A stretch of 64,000 nucleotides of DNA from Enterococcus pingfangensis. GTDB taxonomy: Bacteria; Bacillota; Bacilli; Lactobacillales; Enterococcaceae. The position numbers and the translations under genes were made by a program. The notes under the pieces are model-generated. The model had not been told where the DNA came from. It did not search any database and saw only the letters and a list, made by a program, of their open reading frames with translations. This document shows, in pieces, positions 29,788 to 37,948 of the stretch (the first letter of the stretch is position 1; each line of letters begins with the position of its first letter). The stretch spans positions 124,001-188,000 of the forward strand of contig NZ_BJDP01000001.1 of assembly GCF_005405205.1 (NCBI RefSeq), written 5' to 3'.

Positions 29788-29804
29788 TACAGACAAACTA
29801 CAGA
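29788..29804 (+). promoter_or_regulatory. Predicted VanR-type operator upstream of the response regulator gene
   Basis: TACAGA occurs at 29788 and again at 29799, exactly 11 bp apart. The same hexamer with the same 11-bp phase is seen at the second promoter of the cluster, so this is probably the binding site of the adjacent OmpR-type regulator. Confidence 0.6.
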
Positions 29805-29840
29805 TTTTTATCATAAGATTCTTTTGGAGGGATAGATGAC

Positions 29841-30503
29841 ATGGTTATACGAATTCTACTTGTAGAAGATGATGAAACGATCCGCAACACGGTCAAAGCA
29901 TTTTTAACGGAAGCGGGGTATGTGGTAGACGCTTGTTCCGATGGAAATGCAGCTTATGAAAAATTTTATGAACAGACATATCAGCTGGTTATTTTAGATA
30001 TTTTATTACCGGGTATGGATGGCTACCAATTATTACGGGAATTCCGCAAATTAAATAATACGCCGATTTTAATGATGACCGCACTTTCCGGCGATGAAAA
30101 TGAGATCAAAGCGTTTGATGAAAAAGCCGATGACTATGTGACCAAGCCTTTTAGAATCCAAGTATTGTTAAAACGGGTAGAGGCTTTGCTAAGACGTTCT
30201 GGTACTTTAGAAAAAGTGATCCGCATCGGAGAACTAACACTTATGCCAGAAAGTTTCAAAGCAGTCTATGCTGAAAAAGAATTAAAATTGACCTTAAAAG
30301 AGTTCGAGATCTTACTGTTATTAGTTCAAAATAAAGGGCAAACACTTTCCCATGAACTCATTTTATCTCGTATCTGGGGGTATGATTTTAATGGCGATGA
30401 AAGTACAATCCATACACACATCAAGAATTTACGGAGAAAACTACCAGAAAATATGATCAAAACAGTCCGTGGGGTCGGCTACTACTTGGAGGAGCCGTTA
30501 TGA
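29841..30503 (+). CDS. vanR: VanR_B-like response regulator
   Basis: A 220-residue OmpR/PhoB-type response regulator. The receiver domain has VEDDETI at the N-terminus, the phosphoacceptor Asp53 in LVILDILLPGMDG and Lys in DDYVTKPF. The winged-helix output domain ends in IHTHIKNLRRKLP and TVRGVGYYLEE. Compared from memory with VanR of vanB operons, long identical stretches occur (TYQLVILDI, ILLLLVQNKG, ILSRIWGYDF). It overlaps the kinase gene by 4 bp. GGAGGG lies 9 bp before the ATG. It probably activates its own promoter and that of the fusion gene. Confidence 0.9.
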   Translation: MVIRILLVEDDETIRNTVKAFLTEAGYVVDACSDGNAAYEKFYEQTYQLVILDILLPGMDGYQLLREFRKLNNTPILMMTALSGDENEIKAFDEKADDYVTKPFRIQVLLKRVEALLRRSGTLEKVIRIGELTLMPESFKAVYAEKELKLTLKEFEILLLLVQNKGQTLSHELILSRIWGYDFNGDESTIHTHIKNLRRKLPENMIKTVRGVGYYLEEPL

Positions 30504-31867
30504 GAAAGAACGGAATCTTCTTTAAAATCTTTAGTTACACTGTCGTCGCGATGTTGTTTTTAGTTTTAGTCACCGCAGGCTTGTTCTTCAATCAATTTTC
30601 AACACTCTATAAATCTGTCGAACGGCAATCTATCTATGAATCCTATCAGCCATTAGTGAGTGAAATAAAACGCAGCAAGGTTGAGGCAGTTTCACAAACG
30701 GCACAGGAATTTTATCAGAAAAATCGATCATTTGAATTTATGATCACTGACAAAAATGGGGATACGCTGTTTTCAACTCCAAAGGCTGAAGAACTGTCAT
30801 TGAGTACTCAAAAAGATTTTTTCTTCGTCGTTGATAAAGATGAGAGATCTGGAAATTCAATCATAGCTCTGACTAGACCAACACTAACAAAATTTTATAA
30901 GGAGATGATCATTCGCGCCCTCGTGATCTTTTTATTTATAGTTAGTCTGTGTCTAGTGATCGGATACATTTTCACCAAACAAATTGCTGATCCAATCAAA
31001 AGTTTGGCGAAAGATACAAAAAAGATGTCCAATCTCCAAGAAGTTCAACCACGTTTTTCAGACCGAAAAGATGAATTAGGCGATTTATCACGCGACGTCC
31101 ATTCTATGTACAGTAAACTAAAGGAAACGATCGCGCACCAGCAAGACGAAATCCTTCGTGAGCAAGAAATAGAAGCGACACAGCGCTATTTTTTCTCTGC
31201 GGCTTCCCATGAACTAAAAACGCCGATTGCCGCTGCCAGTATTTTGCTGGAAGGGATGCTGGCGAATATCGGAGATTACAAAGACCATCCGAAGTATTTA
31301 CGGGAATGTTTGAATTGGATGGATAAACAAAGTGAGCTGGTCTCTGAAATTTTAGAAATCGTCAAATTGAATGAAGGAAAAGTGATTTTCACTTCAGAAA
31401 AGATCAATCTCCTGGAAGTGGTCAAAGCAACGCTCGCTGCTTACCAATCACAGATTCACACGGCCAAGCAAAAAATAGAGTTAGCGATTCCCGACGATAA
31501 TATCATTGCTACCGATCCAAACATCTTAAAGAAAGTTCTCTCAAATATTATTGTGAACGCTCTGCAAAATTCACCGGAAGATGCATTGATCCGTATCTGG
31601 ACTGAAGAAGCAGCAGATCATTATCGCCTGAATATCTTAAACACAGAGTCTTATATCGCGCCTGAAACACTTACGAAAATTTTTGATCCATTTTACAAAG
31701 TCGATAAAGCGCGGACTGACAAAAATAATCGCAGCGGATTAGGGCTGACGATCGTACAAAAAATGCTGGATGAGCTGAAGCTTTCTTTTTCTTTAGAAAA
31801 TACTTCAGAAGGCGTCCGTTTCTCCATAGATCTCCCCAAAGAAGGGATTATTAAGAACAACAGCTGA
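30500..31867 (+). CDS. vanS: VanS_B-like sensor histidine kinase
   Basis: A 455-residue membrane kinase with segments at about 12-32 and 136-158 flanking an extracellular sensor of about 100 residues. The HAMP region and the H-box YFFSAASHELKTPIAA (His237) follow, then the N-box LSNIIVNALQNSPED and G-box RSGLGLTIVQKM. Identities to VanS of vanB clusters recalled from memory extend across the sensor and linker (SYQPLV, SFEF, KLKETIA, GDYKDH-KYLREC). The inducing glycopeptide cannot be predicted. A perfect terminator overlaps its stop. Confidence 0.9.
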   Translation: MRKNGIFFKIFSYTVVAMLFLVLVTAGLFFNQFSTLYKSVERQSIYESYQPLVSEIKRSKVEAVSQTAQEFYQKNRSFEFMITDKNGDTLFSTPKAEELSLSTQKDFFFVVDKDERSGNSIIALTRPTLTKFYKEMIIRALVIFLFIVSLCLVIGYIFTKQIADPIKSLAKDTKKMSNLQEVQPRFSDRKDELGDLSRDVHSMYSKLKETIAHQQDEILREQEIEATQRYFFSAASHELKTPIAAASILLEGMLANIGDYKDHPKYLRECLNWMDKQSELVSEILEIVKLNEGKVIFTSEKINLLEVVKATLAAYQSQIHTAKQKIELAIPDDNIIATDPNILKKVLSNIIVNALQNSPEDALIRIWTEEAADHYRLNILNTESYIAPETLTKIFDPFYKVDKARTDKNNRSGLGLTIVQKMLDELKLSFSLENTSEGVRFSIDLPKEGIIKNNS

Positions 31868-31886
31868 TCGCTGTTGTTCTTTTTTT
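31853..31886 (+). terminator. Terminator between the regulator pair and the van-like effector genes
   Basis: A perfect 11-bp stem (AAGAACAACAG / CTGTTGTTCTT) with a 7-nt loop and T run. It separates vanRS transcription from the inducible promoter, as in vanA/vanB operons. Confidence 0.9.
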
Positions 31887-31890
31887 GCTT

Positions 31891-31941
31891 CTACAGAAAA
31901 ACTACAGATACTATCCAGTTTATTTACAGATTGATTTGACA
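31891..31941 (+). promoter_or_regulatory. Regulated promoter with four 11-bp phased repeats
   Basis: CTACAGA (31891), CTACAGA (31902), ATCCAGT (31913) and TTACAGA (31924) are each spaced exactly 11 bp. They end next to a consensus -35 TTGACA (31936-31941). No good -10 is seen at the right distance, which fits an activator-dependent promoter. Confidence 0.7.
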
Positions 31942-31985
31942 TACTGCAAAGGTAAAAGAAAACCATTACCTTACGGAGGGCTATC

Positions 31986-33065
31986 ATGAAAAAAATAAAT
32001 TATTATCAAGTAGTTTTGTTTGGACTATTGATCATCTGGACGTCGATAATCATCGGCTCGGTGATCAGTCAAACAGAAAATTTAGGCGGACGAAGTATCA
32101 ACTTGATTCCCATTGTAAATCTAATCTGGGGGAACGAATGGCTGGAAGGGTTAAAGAACATTTTTCTATTTATTTCATTAGGCTATCTGCTCGCGGCTCT
32201 ATTTGCTAAGCCCCCTCGATTATTGAAAGTTTTAACAAAGACGATTTGGATAAGCCTCGGTATTGAGATCATTCAATATATTTTGGCTAAAGGAAGTGCT
32301 GATACGAATGATTTGATAACAGCGAGTGCAGGAAGCATTCTTGGCCTTGGGGTATATTTGCTTTTTTCAAACCTTTTTAAGGGAAAAAAGCAGCAACTTG
32401 TATTCGGCGGTCTAATTTTAGTGCTGTCGGTGGGGCTTTATCGTTCATTTGACCAGATTTTTCAGCAGGATTCATTTCTAGCTTTTACTGCTGAAGCACA
32501 AACAGAGAATAGTGAGCAGGATCAAGGCTGGGAGCTTTTATTAGTCAATCAAGCAAATCCGATCCCTGAAGATTATGAGGTGACACTTGAAAAGCTCTCA
32601 AATGGTCAAATGATCGATCAAAGAATTTATGCACCATTGCAAGAAATGTTTGATGCTGCTAGAAAATCCGGTGTTTATCCGGTTATTGTCTCTGGTTATC
32701 GCAGTGCCGAAGAACAACAAAAATTACTGGATGAAAAAAAGGCAGCGTATTTAGCTGAGGGCTATTCTAAAAAACAAGCAAAAGAAAAAGCCGAGCAATG
32801 GGTAGCGATCCCTGGAACAAGTGAGCACCAACTAGGGATTTCAATAGATATCAACGAGGATAAATTGCATTCTTCTTCCACTGAAGTTTATAACTGGTTA
32901 AAACAAAATGCCCATAAGTTTGGCTTTATCAATCGTTATCCGGTCAACAAAACCGCAATAACCGGCGTTATCAACGAGCCTTGGCACTACCGTTATGTCG
33001 GAATTGAAGCAGCAACGGAAATCTCTGAGCAAGGTCTATGTTTGGAAGAATATGTCACACGCTAA
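31986..33065 (+). CDS. VanZ-VanY fusion: membrane VanZ domain joined to D,D-carboxypeptidase
   Basis: This 359-residue protein joins two resistance families. Residues 1-155 are VanZ-like, with four or more membrane segments and the signature LGIEIIQY...SADTNDLITASAGSILG. Residues 180-359 are a VanY-type M15 peptidase with zinc and catalytic residues intact: SEHQLGISIDI (His281, Asp288) and EPWHYRYV (Glu331, His334). VanY removes the terminal D-Ala from pentapeptide precursors; VanZ confers teicoplanin tolerance by an unknown route. The peptidase half closely resembles VanY of vanB operons from memory. GGAGGG precedes the ATG. Confidence 0.88.
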   Translation: MKKINYYQVVLFGLLIIWTSIIIGSVISQTENLGGRSINLIPIVNLIWGNEWLEGLKNIFLFISLGYLLAALFAKPPRLLKVLTKTIWISLGIEIIQYILAKGSADTNDLITASAGSILGLGVYLLFSNLFKGKKQQLVFGGLILVLSVGLYRSFDQIFQQDSFLAFTAEAQTENSEQDQGWELLLVNQANPIPEDYEVTLEKLSNGQMIDQRIYAPLQEMFDAARKSGVYPVIVSGYRSAEEQQKLLDEKKAAYLAEGYSKKQAKEKAEQWVAIPGTSEHQLGISIDINEDKLHSSSTEVYNWLKQNAHKFGFINRYPVNKTAITGVINEPWHYRYVGIEAATEISEQGLCLEEYVTR

Positions 33066-33103
33066 TAGTCGATAACCAATTAAAAATTGAAAGAGGGATT
33101 TAA

Positions 33104-34150
33104 ATGAAAAAATTAGCAGTCGCTATTTTATTCGGCGGAGAATCAGAAGAACATGACGTATCGATCAAATCAGCAAAAGAGATCGCGGGTTCAATCGATA
33201 CTGAGAACTATCAGCCGATTTTTGTCGGTATTACAAAAGCAGGTCATTGGAAACTGTGTGATTCTCCTGAAACAAACTGGGAACAATCAAATTATCCTAC
33301 AGCTTTTTTATCACCAGACAAACAAATTCATGGGTTGATTGTTTTAGCTGATCGCAGTTATCAAACGATTCAAATCGATGTCGTTTTTTCAGTTTTGCAT
33401 GGCAAAACGGGAGAAGACGGAGTGATTCAAGGGTTATTTGAATTATCGGGAATTCCTTATGTCGGTTGTGCTATTCAAAGTTCCGTTCTTTGTATGGATA
33501 AATCATTAACTTATCTGGTTACTAAACATGCGGGATTCCACACACCAAAATTTATAGTGTTAGAGGAAGAGGAAACGATCGACGAGCATCAGCTCAACTA
33601 TCCGGTTTTTATCAAACCTGCGCGTTCAGGCTCATCATTTGGCATAACCAAAGTTCAGCAACCAACAGAAGCAGCACAGGCGATTGAAACGGCTAGAAAA
33701 TATGATTCCAAAATACTGATCGAAGAAGCTGTTTCAGGAATCGAGGTAGGCTGTGCGGTATTAGGAAATCAAACCCAATTGATTACAGGAGAAGTCGATC
33801 AAATCACATTAATTAATGGCTTTTTCAAAATCCATCAAGAAACAGATCCTGAAAAAGGGTCAGAAAATTCTTTCTTTACAGTCCCAGCTGCACTATCGAT
33901 TGAGAAACGAAGAGAAATACAATCCACGGCAAAAAATATCTACAAAAGTTTAGGCTGTACTGGATTGGCTCGAATCGATTTGTTCTTAACAGACAACGGA
34001 CGCTTGATCATTAATGAGGTCAATACTATGCCGGGATTCACCTCGTATAGTCGTTATCCTAGAATGATGAAAGCAGCTGGATTTTCTATCGCTCAATTGA
34101 TAGAAACTAGTATCGCATTGGCACTGGCTAAAAAAACATCGTTGAAATGA
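33104..34150 (+). CDS. VanA/VanB-type D-Ala-D-Lac ligase homologue
   Basis: A 348-residue ATP-grasp ligase of the D-Ala-D-X family. It follows VanA/VanB closely: ILFGGESEEHDVS, VLHGKTGEDGVIQGLFELSG, DKSLTYLV, KPARSGSSFG and NEVNTMPGFTSYSRYPRMM. The omega-loop motif FKIHQETDPEKGSEN puts His244 where VanA has its His244, the residue linked to D-lactate selectivity; D-Ala ligases have Tyr and VanC-type D-Ser ligases have Phe/Glu there. No vanH or vanX is adjacent, so the D-lactate source and the fate of D-Ala-D-Ala are open. It follows the fusion gene by 38 bp, with GAGGG upstream of the ATG. Confidence 0.88.
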   Translation: MKKLAVAILFGGESEEHDVSIKSAKEIAGSIDTENYQPIFVGITKAGHWKLCDSPETNWEQSNYPTAFLSPDKQIHGLIVLADRSYQTIQIDVVFSVLHGKTGEDGVIQGLFELSGIPYVGCAIQSSVLCMDKSLTYLVTKHAGFHTPKFIVLEEEETIDEHQLNYPVFIKPARSGSSFGITKVQQPTEAAQAIETARKYDSKILIEEAVSGIEVGCAVLGNQTQLITGEVDQITLINGFFKIHQETDPEKGSENSFFTVPAALSIEKRREIQSTAKNIYKSLGCTGLARIDLFLTDNGRLIINEVNTMPGFTSYSRYPRMMKAAGFSIAQLIETSIALALAKKTSLK

Positions 34151-34283
34151 GAAGCGCAAAAAGCGAATTCGTCGTCAGAAAAGCGGGATAGAATTTAGTT
34201 AAAAGCGAAAAGACAGTGGGGACACTAGAGGACGTATAGGGTTGTGCGCGTTGGAAATAACCGATTACAAAAGCCAATTATCA

Positions 34284-34312
34284 TTTACAAATTCATGTAG
34301 ATAGAGTAAAAT
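34284..34312 (+). promoter_or_regulatory. Promoter of the SufT-like gene
   Basis: TTTACA (34284-34289) and TAAAAT (34307-34312) with 17-bp spacing. It shows that the gene downstream is not simply part of the van-like operon. Confidence 0.75.
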
Positions 34313-34342
34313 ACTTTTGAAACTCGAAAGGGAGTGGATCAA

Positions 34343-34684
34343 GTGGAAGAGAACGCACAAAAATGGACCGATACAGAAGTAGCTGAAATCAAAGAAACTA
34401 TTTTGACTGCTTTGGAGTCAGTGATTGACCCGGAATTAGGAATCGATATCGTGAATCTTGGCTTAATATATGAAGTAGAATTTGAACAAACTGGAAATAC
34501 TGTAATCAAGATGACCTTGACCACCATGGGTTGTCCGCTAGCAGATATTTTAACGGATAATATCCAGTCAGCGCTAGCTGAAATTCCAGAAGTAACCAAT
34601 GTCGAAGTGAAATTGGTTTGGTATCCAGCGTGGACGACCGATAAAATGAGCCGCTATGCGCGGATTGCTTTAGGAATTCGTTAA
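34343..34684 (+). CDS. MIP18/SufT-like iron-sulfur cluster assembly factor (DUF59)
   Basis: A 113-residue DUF59 protein. The core ALESVIDPELGIDIVNLGLIY and the cysteine motif TLTTMGCPLADIL are typical of YitW/SufT-type proteins that assist Fe-S maturation. The GTG at 34343 sits 8 bp after GGGAG, so I prefer it to the GTG three codons earlier. It has its own promoter and shares a bidirectional terminator with the tetR-like gene. This is a housekeeping gene beside the van-like genes. Confidence 0.85.
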   Translation: MEENAQKWTDTEVAEIKETILTALESVIDPELGIDIVNLGLIYEVEFEQTGNTVIKMTLTTMGCPLADILTDNIQSALAEIPEVTNVEVKLVWYPAWTTDKMSRYARIALGIR

Positions 34685-34752
34685 AACTCATTGATTTAAC
34701 TGAGATTCTAGTAAATCTGTGCCAATTTTAGAAATTATACAAAGTGTTATTA

Positions 34753-34796
34753 AAAACTCTTTTACTGACTTTAAAAAGTCGGTAAAAGAGTTTTTT
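34753..34796. terminator. Bidirectional terminator
   Basis: A long stem (ACTCTTTTACTGACTT with AGTCGGTAAAAGAGT, one wobble) with T runs on both strands. Confidence 0.9.
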
Positions 34797-34833
34797 ATTA
34801 TAAATAGATAGTCTATTTTCAAAATAAAAGGGA

Positions 34834-35385
34834 TTATTCAGCCAAATAGGGTTTTACGCCACTTTTATATAAATTATCCATTAATGCGAATACTTCTTCG
34901 GAAGGTAAATCTTTGCCGCGTTGAAGCCACAGCCGAAATAATGAGAGAGCTGTGGCTAGATAGAATTCAACTAAATAGGGCGATAAGGCAGCATTCTCAT
35001 GAAATGGAAAATTTAATTTATCAAACGAAATTTCTTTTTTCAATCTTTCCAAGAAATGCCCACTTCCATAAACACCTAGAAGTGCTTTTAAAGCTGTGAA
35101 ATGTTCTTCACTTTCCATGCACTGTAACGCATCACGAATCTCAGTATTGGAATCGTGCTTAGTAGCCAGACTTGCCTGGACCTCGTTCAAGAGACTATTT
35201 TCAACAACATCCAACAGGTCATAAATATCAGTAAAATATTGATAAAAGGTGCTGCGATTGTAGCCAGCTTTAGTTGCTATTTCTTGAATAGAAATTTTTT
35301 CAATAGATTTTCGACTGTATAGATCGCAAAAGCTGTTCATAAATTTTTGCTTTGTTTGTTCCGTTAATTCGGGTTGTTTATTCAT
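34834..35385 (-). CDS. TetR family transcriptional regulator
   Basis: A 183-residue repressor with an N-terminal TetR helix-turn-helix (ISIQEIATKAGYNRSTFYQYF, residues about 30-50) and a divergent ligand domain with a Firmicute TetR C-terminal pattern. The start at 35385 is set by AAAGGAGT; a 22-codon extension is rejected. It is transcribed divergently from the ketopantoate-reductase-family gene, and repeats in the gap are its probable operators. Confidence 0.85.
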   Translation of the reverse strand: MNKQPELTEQTKQKFMNSFCDLYSRKSIEKISIQEIATKAGYNRSTFYQYFTDIYDLLDVVENSLLNEVQASLATKHDSNTEIRDALQCMESEEHFTALKALLGVYGSGHFLERLKKEISFDKLNFPFHENAALSPYLVEFYLATALSLFRLWLQRGKDLPSEEVFALMDNLYKSGVKPYLAE

Positions 35386-35412
35386 TTCATACTCCTTTTT
35401 ACTCAGGTTATT

Positions 35413-35493
35413 ATCCAACAAATAATAAAAAATTGATGGTTGATAAAACAATCATGAAAAATTATATTTACATCATACAACGCGTTGTTGGAT
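35413..35493. promoter_or_regulatory. Probable TetR operator repeats
   Basis: ATCCAACAA (35413-35421) recurs inverted as TTGTTGGAT (35485-35493). The perfect 12-bp palindrome ACAACGCGTTGT (35477-35488) overlaps the second copy. Both lie between the divergent tetR-like and reductase genes. Confidence 0.5.
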
Positions 35494-35526
35494 AGTCAAG
35501 GGTTTATTTTAAAAGGAGAAAATCAC

Positions 35527-36423
35527 ATGATTTCAAAACAAAACAGAGTTTTAATTTTTGGCGCCGGAGTGATTGGGAGCGCCTATGCAGTAAAATTTAT
35601 TGAAGCAGGAATAGATGTCACTTTATTTGCCCGATCAAAGCGATATGCGTCATTAAAAAAAGAGGGGTTGGGCTACAACAATAAAGGTAGGATCCAAACA
35701 ATAAAAGTAAAAGTCATCGACAAATTGGAGAACAACGACAGCTACGATTTTATTTTTGTTGCTGTTCGTTATGATAAGGCTGAATCAGCGTTGAGGGCAG
35801 TCAAGGAGAATAAAACTCCAAATGTCGTGACACTGATTAGCAATTCAGCAGGTTTTTCAAACTGGCAAAATATTTTAGGCGATCGACTCATCCCTGGTTT
35901 TTCTGGTGTTGGCGGTCAGATGAACGACGGCATATTAAACGCACGTTATCTGCCGAAATTTATGGTTTCAACTAATTTTGGTGAAGTAGACGGTGTAATA
36001 ACCGATCGGATAGAAAAATTGGCGAAATTATTTAATGAGGCAAAACTTCCGTATACAATAAATAAGGCTATGAATGCTTATTTGATAACACATGCTGTTT
36101 CAGATATCGCAATGTTGGGAAGTTTATATTCTAATAATGAAATGAGCAATAAAGAAATTGCGCAAAAGATGGTGACTACTTATAAATCATATTTACGTGC
36201 AATTCAAAAGGCAGGGATCATAATTAATCCCTCTTCGTCAAGGAATATACTGAAAATACCAGACAGATTCTTACGTTTCTTCTTTACGAAATGGCTGAAA
36301 ACAAAGATGGTTGGAGAAATGAAATTGCCCGAATATGCGGTGGGTGCCAGCAATGAGATCACAAAACTAAATAAAGATTTAGTGAAGTATCTTGAACAAA
36401 AAAACATTGAACTATCAAACTAA
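35527..36423 (+). CDS. Ketopantoate reductase (ApbA/PanE) family oxidoreductase
   Basis: A 298-residue NAD(P)-dependent oxidoreductase. The dinucleotide motif is VLIFGAGVIGSAYAVKF, and the C-terminal helical domain has the family layout with ITHAVSDIAMLGSL. True ketopantoate reductase makes D-pantoate, but this family also includes Enterococcus D-2-hydroxyacid (D-mandelate) dehydrogenases. No pan genes are adjacent and the gene has a dedicated TetR regulator, so a specialised role is likely. AAAGGAG precedes the ATG; a longer frame starting at 35485 runs through the operator and is rejected. Confidence 0.8.
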   Translation: MISKQNRVLIFGAGVIGSAYAVKFIEAGIDVTLFARSKRYASLKKEGLGYNNKGRIQTIKVKVIDKLENNDSYDFIFVAVRYDKAESALRAVKENKTPNVVTLISNSAGFSNWQNILGDRLIPGFSGVGGQMNDGILNARYLPKFMVSTNFGEVDGVITDRIEKLAKLFNEAKLPYTINKAMNAYLITHAVSDIAMLGSLYSNNEMSNKEIAQKMVTTYKSYLRAIQKAGIIINPSSSRNILKIPDRFLRFFFTKWLKTKMVGEMKLPEYAVGASNEITKLNKDLVKYLEQKNIELSN

Positions 36424-36626
36424 ATAGCTGACGATCAAAACGGTTGAGCTTATTCGTCGAAACCTTTCTTTTCATGATTTCAACAAACCAATCCCTTAAA
36501 CTTATTTAACAAAATAAATTCCTCATTTTCAGTAGTTGATCGTTACTTATGAAAAGAATCAGTTTCTATTGACTTGAGGAAGTTAACACCTTACTGGGAA
36601 ATATTTTTTGAGGAGAAGATAGAGCG

Positions 36627-36776
36627 AAAAAGGATAAGAAAAATTTGGGTGCTGGAATTGCTATCGGAGTAACGAGCGATGCTGTATTTGGAATAATCTT
36701 TGATAGAATTGCTTTAGGTGTTGCTCTGAGTCTTGTGGTTGCAGTTATAATTAGTAACAGCAGTTCAAAGAATTAG
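36627..36776 (+). pseudogene. Remnant of a small glycine-zipper membrane protein
   Basis: The frame encodes LGAGIAIGV, then FGIIFDRIALGVALSLVVAV and ISNSSSKN. This resembles the common small Gly-rich proteins of Firmicutes. A GAGGAGAAGAT ribosome site lies in the expected place, but the following ATG is missing; what appears to be ATGAGCGAAAAA is present as AGAGCGAAAAAG. A TTG at 36645 could start translation without a ribosome site. I call it a probable pseudogene. Confidence 0.5.
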
Positions 36777-36858
36777 TCAAACTATGGATCATAGTCATAG
36801 TGAGGGCTATTTGATGAAAGGTCGGCTGCCAACTAATTTTTGATAAGGATCTGACAAA

Positions 36859-37080
36859 ATGGATAAAATAAACGAATCAATCTCAAATCAAGTAGTTCGT
36901 CTGCTGAATAAAACCGAAGATTATATCGAGAAAATCTAAAAGTGCCGGTAACGTTGAAAGATTTAGCTAAAATTGCTAATTTATCTAAATTTCATTTTCA
37001 TAGAATTTTTAACAAGAGATGCGGTTTCTTTTGAAATGTACATAATCGAGCCACCAAAAAAACTAAAAGATAAAGCTTAA
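36859..37080 (+). pseudogene. Decayed AraC-family regulator fragment
   Basis: From an ATG at 36859 the first 26 codons read MDKINESISN...EDYIEKI, then stop. The reading continues in another frame as VTLKDLAKIANLSKFHFHRI, the AraC first helix-turn-helix. A third frame gives FEMYIIEPPKKLKDKA. The order matches an AraC N-terminus broken by two frameshifts, with the rest deleted. Confidence 0.6.
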
Positions 37081-37120
37081 CGGATATCTATATTCCGATA
37101 CTTTAAAAATTAATTAATAA

Positions 37121-37166
37121 AACACTCCAAAGTCGATGAACCTTCAGACCTTGGAGTGTTTTTTGC
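37121..37166. terminator. Bidirectional terminator
   Basis: Stem AAAACACTCCAAAGT with ACCTTGGAGTGTTTT and T runs. It lies between the decayed region and the next minus-strand gene. The rest of 36424-37269 shows no other gene. Confidence 0.75.
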
Positions 37167-37269
37167 ACAATAAAATGGGATTTTGAAATACTTATCAGCT
37201 TAGTCAAAAAGCTTTTCTAGCTTTTTTAAGCAGATCATAGAGTCAGATCATTCAAGTTGTTAAAACCAA

Positions 37270-37833
37270 TCATTTGATAAAAAAATCTAATAAAGCAACA
37301 GTTCTGATCCTAGTCGGTTCATTGAGTGATGCAAGCTCTGTTTGACGTTCACTAGCAGAAGTTTCTTTTAGAGCAAGCAGTCGGTAGATCAAGCGTAAGT
37401 CTTGGCGTCGGACTTTTGGCAGATGCTGCAGTAAAACTTGATTGAAGTCTGTATTCATTTGGTTGATCCCAATCAAAGGATCTTTTTGAAGCGTATAATT
37501 CGTTAAATACCGGTCAAGATCTTGCATCGCAGCGATTGCTTTTTCCGGCATGAACCCATTGGCCCAAGTTGCCGTCAACAAGACAAAGCTATCGGCATCT
37601 GACAGTTCTTTTTGAAAAGCAGTGATTGTTGCGTCTAATACTTTTTCTTGTAAGGCTTCGAAAACAGTTGGTTCATTTTTTTTGATCCGCAAGAAATAAT
37701 TAGTGAAACCATCGCTGTTCAATAAATTTAAATCGATCGCTTTAAACCAATTATAATGATGCGAATTTAAATAAGAGTAAGTTTTCTCTTGTGTAGTTCG
37801 TTGGATTTTTTTCAGTTCATCAAGTGTTTTCAT
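37270..37833 (-). CDS. Conserved hypothetical protein, 187 residues
   Basis: I do not recognise this protein. It is predicted mostly helical and soluble, with no signal peptide or cysteine pattern. It starts MKTLDELKKIQRTTQEKTYS and ends LNEPTRIRTVALLDFFIK. The start at 37833 is the first that does not run into the divergent transporter gene; the longer frame overlaps that gene and is rejected. It is divergent from the osmolyte transporter, with about 115 bp between them, so it could be coregulated, but I see no DNA-binding motif. Confidence 0.65.
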   Translation of the reverse strand: MKTLDELKKIQRTTQEKTYSYLNSHHYNWFKAIDLNLLNSDGFTNYFLRIKKNEPTVFEALQEKVLDATITAFQKELSDADSFVLLTATWANGFMPEKAIAAMQDLDRYLTNYTLQKDPLIGINQMNTDFNQVLLQHLPKVRRQDLRLIYRLLALKETSASERQTELASLNEPTRIRTVALLDFFIK

Positions 37834-37948
37834 TATTTTCCCGCTTTCTTTTTTTGCTATTATACTACTTTTTGACAAGCCAATCCTTTTGCCTCCTATT
37901 TTGATTAAGTTATACTGAAAATAGGTCATAATTTTGAAAGGAAAGTTT

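Noticed and set aside
33104-34150. VanC-type D-Ala-D-Ser ligase
   Set aside because: The omega-loop carries FKIHQETDPEKG as in VanA/VanB, not the Phe/Glu form of VanC-type ligases. No vanT or vanXY partner is present.
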